Of a DNA stretch of 64,000 nucleotides, positions 24,345 to 33,740 are shown in pieces. The stretch lies in contig NZ_SMZK01000001.1 in assembly GCF_005938085.1 (NCBI RefSeq), forward strand, positions 1,922,001 to 1,986,000. The letters are read 5' to 3'. Source of the DNA: Haloterrigena sp. H1. GTDB taxonomy: Archaea; Halobacteriota; Halobacteria; Halobacteriales; Natrialbaceae. The position numbers and the translations under genes are program-made. The notes beneath the pieces are model-generated. The model was not told where the DNA came from, did no database searches, and saw nothing but the letters and a program-made list of their open reading frames with translations. Each line of letters begins with the position of its first letter. Position 1 is the stretch's first letter.

Positions 24345-25543
24345 CGGACCCCGATACGGCCCCCGAGACCGACGGTGGTATCGACGCCGGCACGAGTGCT
24401 GAATCGGGTTCCGACGGCGATCCCGGCGGCAACGCGACGCCAGTCCCGATCGCCGACCCCGAACTCAGCGCCGACGCCCGCGAGCGCGTCGCGGCCATCC
24501 TCGAAGACGGTCGACTCGCCGACGGGCCGGAAGTCAGGGCCTTCGAGGAGGAATTCGCGGCCTACTGCGGAGCCAACGAGGGTGTCGCGACGTCAAACGG
24601 AACGACCGCGTTACATGCCGCACTCGAGGCGGTCGGGCTCGACGATGGCGACGCAGTGATCACGTCACCGTTTTCGTTCGTCGCGAGCGCGAACGCGATT
24701 CGGCTGGCCGGCGGCACGCCCGTCTTCGCAGACATCGATCCCGAGACGTACACGCTCGATCCAGCCGACGTCCGACGGATACTCGAGAACCGAGACGACG
24801 TCGTCGGGCTCTTACCTGTCCATCTCTACGGGTTGCCCGCCGACATGCCCGCCCTGTGTGCGATCGCCGACGAGCACGACCTGTTCGTCGTCGAGGACGC
24901 CTGTCAGGCCCACGGGGCGAAAGTCGACGGCGACCGCGTCGGGACCTGCGGCGACGCGGCCTGTTTCTCGTTTTACCCGACCAAGAACATGACCACCGGC
25001 GAGGGCGGGATGGTCGTCACCGACCGGGACGATGTCGCCGATCGCGCCGCGAGTTTCGTCAATCACGGCCGGGACGTCAGCGGCACCGGAAGCTACGATC
25101 ACGTTGCCCTCGGGCACAACTTCCGGATGACCAGCATGGCTGCGGCGATCGGCCGCGTCCAACTCGAGCGACTGCCCAGATTCAACCGCGCACGCCGCGA
25201 GAACGCCGCGTTCTACGACGAGCAACTCGCCGACCTGCCACTGGAGACGCCGACGGTGCCGACCGATCGGCGACACGTCTATCACCAGTATACGGTGCGG
25301 ACGGACGACCGGGACGCGCTCGCGGCGACGCTCGAGGAACGAGACGTCGGCACCGGAATCTACTACGAGACGCCGATCCACCGCCAGGCGGCCTACGAGA
25401 CGGTCAGCACAGCTGCAGCACGGCTCGTGGCGGCGGAACAGGCAGCTGACGAGGTACTGTCGCTGCCCGTCCACCAGGAGCTCTCGGCCGCTGACAGACG
25501 AACCGTCGTCGAAGCAGTGCGCGATCACTTCACTACCCAATGA
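24341..25543 (+). CDS. DegT/DnrJ/EryC1/StrS aminotransferase (WbpE-like)
   Basis: This 400-residue PLP enzyme has an extra acidic N-terminal leader (residues 1-40) before LADGPEVRAFEEEFAAYCG. Motifs: ATSNGTTALHAAL (PLP phosphate), VEDACQAHGA (Asp for the pyridine N), and SFYPTKNMTTGEGGM with the Schiff-base lysine. It transfers an amino group to a 3-keto sugar nucleotide; with its neighbours the expected substrate is UDP-3-keto-GlcNAcA. ATGA overlaps on both sides couple it to the acetyltransferase and the oxidoreductase. Confidence 0.88.
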   Translation: MTDPDTAPETDGGIDAGTSAESGSDGDPGGNATPVPIADPELSADARERVAAILEDGRLADGPEVRAFEEEFAAYCGANEGVATSNGTTALHAALEAVGLDDGDAVITSPFSFVASANAIRLAGGTPVFADIDPETYTLDPADVRRILENRDDVVGLLPVHLYGLPADMPALCAIADEHDLFVVEDACQAHGAKVDGDRVGTCGDAACFSFYPTKNMTTGEGGMVVTDRDDVADRAASFVNHGRDVSGTGSYDHVALGHNFRMTSMAAAIGRVQLERLPRFNRARRENAAFYDEQLADLPLETPTVPTDRRHVYHQYTVRTDDRDALAATLEERDVGTGIYYETPIHRQAAYETVSTAAARLVAAEQAADEVLSLPVHQELSAADRRTVVEAVRDHFTTQ

Positions 25544-26565
25544 ACACGGAGCGAGCAGCCGACGCGACGACCGACGAACAGCTCCGAGCCGGCGTCGTCG
25601 GCGTCGGCTCGATGGGCGAAAACCACGCGCGGGTCTACGGCGAACTGCCCCGCGTCGATCTCGCCGGCGTCACCGACCACGACGACGAGGTCGCCGACCG
25701 CGTCGCCGCCGAGTACGACACCGAGGCGATCTCGCTCGAAACGCTGTGCGAACGCTGTGACGTCGTGACGGTGGCCGTCCCGACCCACGCCCACTACGAG
25801 ACGGTCTCGACCTGTCTCGAGGCCGGCGTCCACGTCCTCGTGGAAAAACCGATCGCCGAAACCGTCCAACAGGGTCGAAAGCTGGCCGAACAGGCACACG
25901 ACGCCGGCCTCGTCTTGCAGGTCGGCCATATCGAGCGATTCAACCCGGCCGTACAGACGGTCGCGGAGTTGATCGACGACCTCGACGTGATCAGCGTCGC
26001 GGCCGAGCGGCTCGGGCCACCGATCGATCGTGTGGCACCGGGCAACGTCATCTACGACCTGATGGTCCACGACGTCGACGTCGTCGGCGCGATCCTCGAC
26101 GAGCGACCTCACTCAGTCGCCGCGATGGGCACCGACGACGGCCAGTACGCCACCGCGACGATCGAGTACGACGACGTCGTCGCGACCGTGACGGCGAGTC
26201 GCGTCACCCAGAAGAAAGTGCGCCGGCTCACCGTGACCGCCCGCGAGTGTCTCGTCGAGGTCGACTACCTCGAGCAGTCGGTGTTGATCCACCGGGATTC
26301 CTATCCCGAATACCTCGCGGACGACGGCCAGTCCCGATACCGCCACGAAAGCGTCGTCGAACGACCCCGCGTCGACACCGGTGAGCCGCTCCGAAACGAA
26401 CTCGAGTCGTTCGTCGAGGCCGTCAGAACCAGCTCCGACCCCGAGGTGACGGCAGAGGACGGTATCGAGGCGCTCAAAACCGTCCAGCTGATCGATCGGC
26501 TCGCGACGGGGCCGAGCGACGGTGCGGACGGCGAGCAGGCACGGGAACAGGGGGTGGAAATCTGA
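25540..26565 (+). CDS. Gfo/Idh/MocA-type sugar-nucleotide oxidoreductase (WbpB-like)
   Basis: This 341-residue protein has an N-terminal Rossmann motif (GVVGVGSMGENHARVY, residues about 18-33), then VEKPIAETV with the EKP signature, and YDLMVHDVDVVGAIL with the catalytic His region. In the WbpABED pathway this enzyme oxidises C3 of UDP-GlcNAcA with NAD(+). It starts within the aminotransferase stop (ATGA) and ends one base into the dehydrogenase ATG. Confidence 0.87.
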   Translation: MNTERAADATTDEQLRAGVVGVGSMGENHARVYGELPRVDLAGVTDHDDEVADRVAAEYDTEAISLETLCERCDVVTVAVPTHAHYETVSTCLEAGVHVLVEKPIAETVQQGRKLAEQAHDAGLVLQVGHIERFNPAVQTVAELIDDLDVISVAAERLGPPIDRVAPGNVIYDLMVHDVDVVGAILDERPHSVAAMGTDDGQYATATIEYDDVVATVTASRVTQKKVRRLTVTARECLVEVDYLEQSVLIHRDSYPEYLADDGQSRYRHESVVERPRVDTGEPLRNELESFVEAVRTSSDPEVTAEDGIEALKTVQLIDRLATGPSDGADGEQAREQGVEI

Positions 26566-28049
26566 TGGCAGAGCGTTCAGCCGATACGAGCGCTGGCGCT
26601 GGCTCCCAGACGACTGGCGGGCTCTACGGCTCGAGGCTGTCGACCGACCGACAGCGCGAGCGCCTGACCAGTGGCGAGGTTCCGGTCGCCGTCTACGGAC
26701 TCGGCAAGATGGGGCTGCCGCTGGCGGCGGTCTACGCCGAGACGACGGGAAACGTGACCGGCGTCGACGTCGACCCCGCCGTCGTCGAGACGATCACCGA
26801 CGGGGAGAGTCACGTCGTCGGCGAGCCCGGGCTCGCGGAACTCGTCGCCGAGCAGGTCGGTTCGGGGCGGCTCGCGGCCACGACCGACGGACCGGCGGCA
26901 GCCGCGGCGGCCCGGATTCACGTCATCATCGTCCCGACGCTGTTGGACGAGGAGAACGAGCCAGATCTCACGACGGTCGAGTCGGTCGTCGACGACATCG
27001 CAGCCGGGCTCGCACCCGGTGATCTGGTGATCGCCGAGTCGACCCTGCCGCCGGGAACCTGCTGTGACGTGCTACAACCCCATCTCGCAAGCGAGAGCGG
27101 TCTTGCACCCGATGAGTTCGGGCTCGCCTTTTGCCCCGAGCGAACGTCCTCGGGCACCGCCTTGCGTGACATCCGCGGCCAGTACCCCAAGGTCGTCGGT
27201 GGTATCGATCCGGAGAGTACGCGGGCGGCTACGGTCGTCTACGACGAACTCTCGGACAACGAGGTGCATCCGGTCTCGGACGCGACGACAGCGGAGGCCG
27301 TCAAGGTGTTCGAAGGAGTCTATCGAGACGTGAATATCGGGCTGGCCAACGAACTGGGTCGGCTCGCAGACGAACTCGAGATATCGGTCCGCGAGGCGAT
27401 CGACACGGCCAACGACCTGCCGATGTGCCAGCTCCACGATCCCGGCCCCGGCGTCGGCGGCCACTGCATTCCGTACTATCCACACTTCCTGCTCGGCCGG
27501 ACCGGCGAGCCGATGACCGTCACCGAGACGGCTCGTCGGGTCAACGACGAGATGCCCGCAGTCGTCGTCGATCGGCTCGAGCGAGAGCTCGCAGAAACCG
27601 GCACCGACCTGGCGGACGCGTCGGTCGTCGTCCTCGGCGTTACGTACCGCCCGGGCGTCGAGGAAACGCGCGCTTCCCCGGCGCTTGGCGTCATCAACGC
27701 GCTGTCCGAGCGCGGGGCCGAGGTCGCCGGCGTCGACCCGCTCGTCGATCCGGCCGACTACGGCGCGCGATCGGTGGCGATCGACGAGCTGCCCGAAGAG
27801 GCGTTCGACGCTGCCGTCCTCGTCACACCCCACGCGGCGTTCGAGCGGATCGACTGGGCCGCCCTCGAGCCGATGGTCGTCGTCGACGGCCGGGACGCGG
27901 TCGACCTCTCGGGGACGCCACACCGAGAGTACGACCTCGCCGGCTCGAGCGACGGCCGGCCGCCGCGTGGCTCGCGTGACCGCGACAGCACTAACCGAGA
28001 CGGGTCCGGGCCGAGGAGCGCGACAACTGACGGAGGGAACGATGTATAA
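26565..28049 (+). CDS. UDP-N-acetyl sugar 6-dehydrogenase (WbpA/WecC-like)
   Basis: This 494-residue UDP-glucose/GDP-mannose dehydrogenase family member has NAD-binding VAVYGLGKMGLPLAAVYAE (residues about 42-60), the lysine/asparagine pair in AEAVKVFEGVYRDVNIGLANEL, and PGPGVGGHCIPYYP with the catalytic Cys. The C-terminal domain begins about residue 340 (VVLGVTYRPGVEETRASP). It forms the uronic acid from UDP-GlcNAc (or the ManNAc form). The start overlaps the oxidoreductase stop by one base and the end overlaps the GT2 gene by 8 bases. It completes the four-enzyme operon. Confidence 0.9.
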   Translation: MAERSADTSAGAGSQTTGGLYGSRLSTDRQRERLTSGEVPVAVYGLGKMGLPLAAVYAETTGNVTGVDVDPAVVETITDGESHVVGEPGLAELVAEQVGSGRLAATTDGPAAAAAARIHVIIVPTLLDEENEPDLTTVESVVDDIAAGLAPGDLVIAESTLPPGTCCDVLQPHLASESGLAPDEFGLAFCPERTSSGTALRDIRGQYPKVVGGIDPESTRAATVVYDELSDNEVHPVSDATTAEAVKVFEGVYRDVNIGLANELGRLADELEISVREAIDTANDLPMCQLHDPGPGVGGHCIPYYPHFLLGRTGEPMTVTETARRVNDEMPAVVVDRLERELAETGTDLADASVVVLGVTYRPGVEETRASPALGVINALSERGAEVAGVDPLVDPADYGARSVAIDELPEEAFDAAVLVTPHAAFERIDWAALEPMVVVDGRDAVDLSGTPHREYDLAGSSDGRPPRGSRDRDSTNRDGSGPRSATTDGGNDV

Positions 28050-29121
28050 GGGAAAACGGATCGCGGTCGTGGTCACAGCGTACGACGAGGCGGCGTTCGT
28101 CGGCCGGGTCATCGAGACGATCCCCGACTTCGTCGATCGGATCTACGCCGTCGACGACGCATCCCCTGACGATAGCTGGCGGGTGATCCAACGGGTCGCA
28201 ACGCGGGTCAACGAAAACGCGGATGGCGAGACAACCGACCGCGCGCTCACGGCAGCCGATGGCGGCGACGACCGGCGCGTGGTGCCGATCCGCCATGCGG
28301 AAAACCGCGGCTACGGCGGGGCAGTCAAAACCGGCTATCGCCGTGCGGTCGCGGACGACATCGACGTCGTCGCAGTCATGAACGGCGACGGACAGATGGA
28401 CCCAGCCATCCTCGACCGGATCATCGATCCGGTCGTCACCGGCGAAGCCGACTACGCGAAGGGGAATCGGCTCCTGCACGCCGACGACCGCGACGGAATG
28501 TCGACGTTCCGATTCGTCGGGAACGCCATGCTCACCGGCCTCTCGAAGTTCGCTACGGGCTACTGGTCGCTTGGCGACCCACAGAACGGCTACACCGCTA
28601 TCTCGAGCGAAGCGATCGAACGGCTTGACCTCAAGGAGATCACCGACCGATATGGCTTCCTCAATCATCTGCTGACACATTTAAACGTCGCGGGGTGTCA
28701 GGTTACGGACGTCCCCATGTCGGCGATCTACGGCGACGAGGACAGCAGCATCACGTACGGGTCGTTCATCCGGTTCGTCTCCCTGCTGTTGCTGCGGAGC
28801 TTCTACTGGCGGCTCAAAACCCAGTACGTGGTCCGCTCGTTCAACCCGGCCGTCGTCTACTACGCCGTCGGGTCCCTGGGGCTGGCCGGCGGGCTGGCCG
28901 GCCTGGCCGGGTCGGCCGTCCGGGCGATACGCGGCGACGACGCCTTCACGGGTGGCCTCTCCTCGTTCGTCGCGACCCTGCTCGGGCTCATCTCGCTTGG
29001 CAGCGCCATCCGGCTCGACGCAGAGGCAAACGAGGACCTCGAGGTCCCGTATGACGACCGTGACGAGCCAGCGGAGACGAGCGACGACGATGCTCGAGCG
29101 CCGACTTACTCGATGGAGTAA
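28042..29121 (+). CDS. Family 2 glycosyltransferase with C-terminal membrane helices
   Basis: This 359-residue protein is a GT-A fold enzyme: VVVTAYDEAAFVGRVIETIP at the start, VDDASPDDSW, the metal-binding DGD in VMNGDGQMDP (about residue 117), and LGDPQNGYTAISSEA. Two hydrophobic helices at about 270-330 anchor it to the membrane. It resembles dolichyl-phosphate-type and undecaprenyl-type sugar transferases. The ATG lies inside the dehydrogenase stop, so it belongs to the same operon and may use the sugar made there. Its last 16 bases overlap the convergent zinc-ribbon gene. Confidence 0.85.
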   Translation: MYKGKRIAVVVTAYDEAAFVGRVIETIPDFVDRIYAVDDASPDDSWRVIQRVATRVNENADGETTDRALTAADGGDDRRVVPIRHAENRGYGGAVKTGYRRAVADDIDVVAVMNGDGQMDPAILDRIIDPVVTGEADYAKGNRLLHADDRDGMSTFRFVGNAMLTGLSKFATGYWSLGDPQNGYTAISSEAIERLDLKEITDRYGFLNHLLTHLNVAGCQVTDVPMSAIYGDEDSSITYGSFIRFVSLLLLRSFYWRLKTQYVVRSFNPAVVYYAVGSLGLAGGLAGLAGSAVRAIRGDDAFTGGLSSFVATLLGLISLGSAIRLDAEANEDLEVPYDDRDEPAETSDDDARAPTYSME

Positions 29122-29330
29122 GTGACGATCTCGTCGCCCTCGCAGGTCGGACACTGGGCGGTGCCGGCCGAGACGTTCGTCCCACAGTGGCGACACTCGC
29201 GGATGACCGTGACCGAACTGATACCGTCGCCGTCGCCATCGCTGTTACCATCACGTGCGTTGGCCGTCGGCATCTCGGCCCCGGTCTCATCGCCGGAAAA
29301 CAGGTCACTGAGCAGTGCAGAGAGACTCAT
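29106..29330 (-). CDS. Small zinc-ribbon protein
   Basis: This 74-residue protein has N-terminal MSLSALLSDLFSGDE, an acidic linker, then RECRHCGTNVSAGTAQCPTC, two CxxC knuckles. It is similar in design to the protein at 9524-9688. Its 3' end overlaps the 3' end of the GT2 gene on the other strand by 16 bases. A TATA-type GCTTATACC on the minus strand lies about 40 bases upstream. Function unknown. Confidence 0.75.
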   Translation of the reverse strand: MSLSALLSDLFSGDETGAEMPTANARDGNSDGDGDGISSVTVIRECRHCGTNVSAGTAQCPTCEGDEIVTYSIE

Positions 29331-29449
29331 AAAACGGAACTAATCGGCCGTTTTCGGGAGATAGGTATAAGCTTTTCGTGACAGATCCGTCACTGTCCCA
29401 TTCGAGTACATATTCAGCTGAGAGACAGCAGCGCTGTCCGGAAACGGTA

Positions 29450-30550
29450 TCACGTCGTCCGCGATCGAGGCCGGAGCGCTTGCTTCGTCGACCGGTCGAG
29501 GCGCGTAACGGCTCCGCGGGATTCCGCCACGTCGACAAGCAGGCCGGTTAGGTTCACGAGGTCGCCGACGTACTCCTGTCGGCGGCGCTCCCATCGAATG
29601 GCGACGTCGTCATCGGCGAGCACCTCGAGCGAGCGGTCTCGAATCGCCTCGTAGCTGTCGAACTGCTCGGCGAGGCCGGCCCGCTCGAGTTCCTGAAATT
29701 CGCCGTACTCGTGGTCGTCGGTGCCGCGATAGCGAAACGCCGGAGTGCCAAGCAGTGCGGCCTCGGTGGCCATCGTGCCGGTATCCGCAACCAACAACTC
29801 GGCTTCGGCCATCGCATCGTGGATCAGCGCCGGGTGGAGGTCGTAGGGCCGTGCCGGCAGGTCCCGGAGATCGAGATCGTCGCCCTCGTCGGAGACGAAC
29901 ACCGTCGCGGCATCGCTCAACCGCTCGATCAGGTCGCGTCGCTGGTCGGGACGGAACCCCTCGAGATCGGCGTCGTGTAACGCATCGAGGGCGTTGAACC
30001 GGACGAGCACGTAGGGCTCGTCCGGATCGACATCGAGGTAGGTTCGGACGTCGGCCGTCGGCTCGAAGACATCGGGGTGGAGATAGGCACACTCCTTGAA
30101 GCCGTCGAAGGTGTAGTGGGCGTCGCCGAGATCGCGACGTGTCACGGCCGGCGAGAGGATACAGTCGGCGAACGGCCGCGAGACGGTGTGGTTGAAGTCA
30201 CCGGGCTCGTCGTCGAGGACGAGCACGACTGGTGTCCGCGAAAGCGTCCCGGCGTAGGCCGCGTAGGGGCCCCGCCCGAAGACGACGTCAGGATCGAACC
30301 GGAGCGCTTCGACTCCGATCGTCAGGAACTGCCCGCCCACCTCGCTGGCGAATCCGAGCGTCGAGTACCCCTCCGTCCGGTGGTCGCCGTACACCCGGTA
30401 GGGCAGGTCGAAGTAGTCGAGTAGGTCGGTCGTACAGGCGTACTCCCTGGTGAGCACGAGCACGTCGTGACCCGCTTGCTCGAGGCGGTCGACGGCGTGT
30501 CGATACAGATGGACATGTGCTGGCGTATTCGCCAAGACGAGGATCCGCAT
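29450..30550 (-). CDS. DUF354 family protein (GT-B-like, glycan locus)
   Basis: This 366-residue DUF354 protein begins MRILVLANTPAHVHLYRHAV, the hallmark N terminus of this family, which shares the GT-B fold with UDP-GlcNAc 2-epimerases and glycosyltransferases. The C-terminal nucleotide-sugar side shows ELLVADTGTMATEAALLGTP. DUF354 proteins occur widely in archaeal polysaccharide loci; activity is not established. A close paralogue is at 42290-43408. The box ATTACAAAG lies 27 bases before the ATG. Confidence 0.83.
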   Translation of the reverse strand: MRILVLANTPAHVHLYRHAVDRLEQAGHDVLVLTREYACTTDLLDYFDLPYRVYGDHRTEGYSTLGFASEVGGQFLTIGVEALRFDPDVVFGRGPYAAYAGTLSRTPVVLVLDDEPGDFNHTVSRPFADCILSPAVTRRDLGDAHYTFDGFKECAYLHPDVFEPTADVRTYLDVDPDEPYVLVRFNALDALHDADLEGFRPDQRRDLIERLSDAATVFVSDEGDDLDLRDLPARPYDLHPALIHDAMAEAELLVADTGTMATEAALLGTPAFRYRGTDDHEYGEFQELERAGLAEQFDSYEAIRDRSLEVLADDDVAIRWERRRQEYVGDLVNLTGLLVDVAESRGAVTRLDRSTKQALRPRSRTT

Positions 30551-30577
30551 TGCGCTCGAGTACCCGTTCTCGGCTCT

Positions 30578-30584
30578 TTGTAAT
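30578..30584 (-). promoter_or_regulatory. ATAACAA-type box (ATTACAA variant)
   Basis: Minus-strand ATTACAAAG, one mismatch from the common box, 27 bases before the DUF354 ATG. Confidence 0.4.
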
Positions 30585-30737
30585 CGGATCGCTACAGGCG
30601 AGGCCGGTCGAGCGCGCTCGTCCGCGAATCCAACGGATCGGTGTAAGTGAGAAAAACCGTCGACGCCGATTGTGCCGCCGATCGGAACCCGCGCGTATTC
30701 GCGGATTGACCGGCGCGTCAGAGTCGCTGTACCCTAG

Positions 30738-30744
30738 ATAACAA
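30738..30744 (+). promoter_or_regulatory. ATAACAA promoter-type box
   Basis: ATAACAAAA, 33 bases before the GT4 ATG at 30778. Confidence 0.5.
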
Positions 30745-30777
30745 AACGCAGTCGGGCCGTTTCGCCCGACAATCGAT

Positions 30778-31776
30778 ATGGACGTCCTCACCCTCACCAC
30801 GTACGCGGACGCGCCGTTTATGACCCAGCAGCAGGCCGCACTCGAGGAGCGAGGCGTCTCGTTTTCGACGCTTCCAGTGGCCGGCGAGGTCGCTGCCGAC
30901 GTCGACCGCAACCCGACAGATTACCTCCGGACCGTCCCGCGGGTGGTCCGAGAGGCGAGAACCGGCAACTACGATCTGATTCACGCCCACTACGGGCTGA
31001 CGGGGCCGATGGCACTTGCACAGCGACGGCTCCCCGTGGTCCTTTCATTGTGGGGCTCGGACGTCCACGGTCCTGTCGCCCCTGTCAGTCGGGCGTCTGC
31101 GCAGTTTTGCGACGCGGTCGTCGTCATGTCCGAGGAGATGGCTGGGGCACTCGGCGTCGACTGTCGGGTGATCCCCGACGGCGTCAACCTCGAGCGATTC
31201 ACGCCAGAGCCACAGGCACAGGCCAAACGACGGGTCGGCTGGGACGACGACACCGACGCTGCCAACGTTCTCTTTCCGTACCCACCGGCACGCGAGGTGA
31301 AAAACCACCCGCGAGCCGAGCGTATCGTGACAGTCGTCGACAACCTCCTCGAGCGCCCCGTCCGACTCCGAACCGTCCACGGCGTCGCCCACGACGCCGT
31401 TGCGGACTACATGAACGCTGCCGACGCGCTGTTGTTGACTTCCCACAGCGAAGGGTCGCCCAACTCAGTGAAAGAAGCGCTGGCCTGCAACTGCCCCGTC
31501 GTCGCCACGGACGTCGGCGACGTCCAGGAACGACTCGCTGGCGTCGAACCCTCCCACGTGGCCTCGAGCGACGAGGAGTTAGTTCGGGGGCTCATCGACG
31601 TCATAGAGCGCGACGAGCGCTCGAACGGTCGTGAGGCTGCCCGCGAGGTAAGCATCGACCAGACGGCAGATCGGATGCTCGCGGTCTACGAGCAAGTAAC
31701 TGCCCAGACGAGTGACTCCAAGGTCAGAGATGCGAACCAGCGACAGCACGCACAGCGTGCCCTCCGATTCGAGTAA
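30778..31776 (+). CDS. Family 4 glycosyltransferase
   Basis: This 332-residue GT-B enzyme shows an N-terminal acceptor domain (YDLIHAHYGLTGPMAL), then VIPDGVNLERF, and the donor-binding segment ALLLTSHSEGSPNSVKEALA with the E-x7-E motif. No membrane helix is seen; it probably works on the inner face of the membrane. It stands alone between a divergent DUF354 gene and the convergent SDR operon. The last 25 residues are a polar tail. Confidence 0.85.
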   Translation: MDVLTLTTYADAPFMTQQQAALEERGVSFSTLPVAGEVAADVDRNPTDYLRTVPRVVREARTGNYDLIHAHYGLTGPMALAQRRLPVVLSLWGSDVHGPVAPVSRASAQFCDAVVVMSEEMAGALGVDCRVIPDGVNLERFTPEPQAQAKRRVGWDDDTDAANVLFPYPPAREVKNHPRAERIVTVVDNLLERPVRLRTVHGVAHDAVADYMNAADALLLTSHSEGSPNSVKEALACNCPVVATDVGDVQERLAGVEPSHVASSDEELVRGLIDVIERDERSNGREAAREVSIDQTADRMLAVYEQVTAQTSDSKVRDANQRQHAQRALRFE

Positions 31777-31797
31777 GCCACTCGAGCGCCAGTGGCT
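31776..31797. terminator. Bidirectional hairpin between convergent genes
   Basis: AGCCACT, an 8-base loop and AGTGGCT form a perfect 7-base stem in the 33-base gap between the convergent GT4 and SDR genes. Confidence 0.4.
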
Positions 31798-31809
31798 GCC
31801 GTCGGGCAG

Positions 31810-32805
31810 CTACTGTTCGGCTCGATACCACTCCATCGCATCGGGCACATGGGCCTCGAGTGGCTGATACTCGTATCCTAACTCGTCATGTGCTTTTCTC
31901 GAGGTATAGAACAACCGCTGGGTCGCGAGGTCGGCCATCTGTCGGTCGAAGGGGAACACGCGCCGATCGGCGACGACGTCGACGAGTTCGGCGACGGGGC
32001 CGGCAGCGCGGATGGCCGTCGCGGGCACGCGAATCCGCGCCGGTGAGCCATCGGCCGCGTCGGCGATCCGGGAGACCGCCTGCTCGAACGTGAGGTTCTC
32101 GCCGCCGAGGATGTAGTGTTCGCCGCTGGTACCGTGTTCGGCGGCCGCCAGGAGTCCGTCGACGATGTCCGCGACGCCGACGATGCTCAGGCCGCCGGGG
32201 AGGTGGGCCGGCATCGTCGGTTCGACGCCCATCGCGAGTAGCTGCGCGGTGAACTCTTCGTCACCTGGGCCGAAAATCGACGTCGGATGGACGGTGACTG
32301 CATCGCCGTCTTCCTGTGCGTGGCGGTCGACCAGTTCCTCGGCTGCAGCCTTCGAGGCCTGATAGGCTCCGATCGGCTCGGCAACGTCCGTCTCGTCGGC
32401 AAAGTCGTCACCTCCCTGTGGCCGGCGCGTCCCCGCGGTGCTAGTAAAGACGACCCGCTCAACGTCGCCGTCGCGACAGGCCGCGAGCACCCGTTCAGTG
32501 CCATCGCGGTTGACTTCCCAGACGGTCTCGGGGCCGGCACTCCAGAGGCCGATCCCCGCGAGATGAAAGACGACATCGGTGCCGTCGACGAGCGAGCGCA
32601 GCGTCTCCTCGTCGGCAAGATCGCCGACGTGCCACTCGACTCCCTCGAGCCCACCCCGTTCCGAGGTCGGCCGGCTGAGTCCGTGGACCGCCCAGCCCTC
32701 GGCGAGCAGGCGCTCACAGAGCCGCGAGCCGAGAAAGCCGGTCGCGCCGGTAACTGCTGCAGTCCGGGTGTCGGCCGTAGTCCGGGAGTCAGTTATCGCG
32801 GTCAT
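31810..32805 (-). CDS. NAD(P)-dependent epimerase/dehydratase or reductase (extended SDR)
   Basis: This 331-residue protein has AAVTGATGFLGSRLCERLLA (residues 17-36) for NAD(P), VVFTSTAGTRRPQ for the catalytic Ser/Thr, and YQASKAAAEE for YxxxK. It resembles dihydroflavonol-reductase-like SDRs more than UDP-sugar epimerases. It is third and last gene of an operon with DUF362 and Gfo/Idh/MocA proteins, each overlapping by 4 bases. The substrate is likely a sugar nucleotide or a lipid-linked precursor but cannot be named. Confidence 0.78.
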   Translation of the reverse strand: MTAITDSRTTADTRTAAVTGATGFLGSRLCERLLAEGWAVHGLSRPTSERGGLEGVEWHVGDLADEETLRSLVDGTDVVFHLAGIGLWSAGPETVWEVNRDGTERVLAACRDGDVERVVFTSTAGTRRPQGGDDFADETDVAEPIGAYQASKAAAEELVDRHAQEDGDAVTVHPTSIFGPGDEEFTAQLLAMGVEPTMPAHLPGGLSIVGVADIVDGLLAAAEHGTSGEHYILGGENLTFEQAVSRIADAADGSPARIRVPATAIRAAGPVAELVDVVADRRVFPFDRQMADLATQRLFYTSRKAHDELGYEYQPLEAHVPDAMEWYRAEQ

Positions 32806-33740
32806 CGACCACCCTCGAGCTGTGGCGGGACGGCGTCGCCGGCGACCGCCGCGTAGACGCGGTAGGCAGTCGAGACGGCCGGATGTGGATCGTCCGGCGG
32901 CGGGAGTTCGCCGTCCGGTAGCCGGGCCCGAAGCCGATCGAAGTCGATGTCACCGCCGTCGACGGACACTGGCCCCTCGTCCTCGCGGATCGTCTTCAGC
33001 GCATCGTCGGTCTCGAGCGAACGGCCGAGCAGGGAACTCGCGACGGCGTCGACAGCCGATGGCGCACCCGAAAACAGGACGTCTGCCGCCACCGGCTCGC
33101 CGCCGTAGGCGGTCGTCCCATCGACGACGGCGACCGCAGGCTCGAGGAGGCGCGTCGCCGCGACGGGGATCTGGTCGTGATCAGGAGCCACGCCCGAGTC
33201 GACGAGGGCGGCGAGCGTTCGCATCGCCCCGGCAACCGGTCCATCCGCGGTCGGGCGCAGCGATGGCACGACGACGACGGCGCTCTCGACGAGCCGCTCG
33301 GGAAGCGAGAGCATGACGGGCGTTCCGTCGACCGTATAGCCCTCGTCGATCCGGGATTCGGCGGCTAGATCGACGAGCGTGGCGTCGAATCGCTCGAGCA
33401 GACTCGTATAGCCGAGATACTCGGCGGTCCGGTCGAAGGCAATCGTGTCGTCGCTCGCGCCGGCGACGGCGATCTCGGCGTCCGTCTCGGCTTCGAGGAG
33501 ACCGACCATCGCGCCGATCACGGCCGGATCGGTGACCATCCCCGTGGAAGGATGAAACGGGTAGTGGGCGTCGGGGACGAGCGTGATCCGGTCGGCGTCG
33601 GCGAGCGTCCCGAGCGAGGGGCCGAGGACGTCTCGCACGGGCGACTCGAGGGAGGCCAGGCGGGCGTCGATGTCGGGCACCCAGCCGCCGCGGCGGTCGG
33701 CGGCCTCGACGGCGGCCGCGCGGACCGACGCCGGGCTCAT
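32802..33740 (-). CDS. DUF362 domain protein
   Basis: This 312-residue protein of the DUF362 family begins with a hydrophilic segment. The core ITLVPDAHYPFHPSTGMVTDPAVIG is near residue 52 and VVVPSLRPTADGPVAGAMRTLA near residue 175. The family has no assigned reaction; several members are linked to iron-sulfur proteins, but no cysteine cluster is present here. It is the middle gene of the three-gene operon, with 4-base overlaps on both sides. Confidence 0.72.
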   Translation of the reverse strand: MSPASVRAAAVEAADRRGGWVPDIDARLASLESPVRDVLGPSLGTLADADRITLVPDAHYPFHPSTGMVTDPAVIGAMVGLLEAETDAEIAVAGASDDTIAFDRTAEYLGYTSLLERFDATLVDLAAESRIDEGYTVDGTPVMLSLPERLVESAVVVVPSLRPTADGPVAGAMRTLAALVDSGVAPDHDQIPVAATRLLEPAVAVVDGTTAYGGEPVAADVLFSGAPSAVDAVASSLLGRSLETDDALKTIREDEGPVSVDGGDIDFDRLRARLPDGELPPPDDPHPAVSTAYRVYAAVAGDAVPPQLEGGR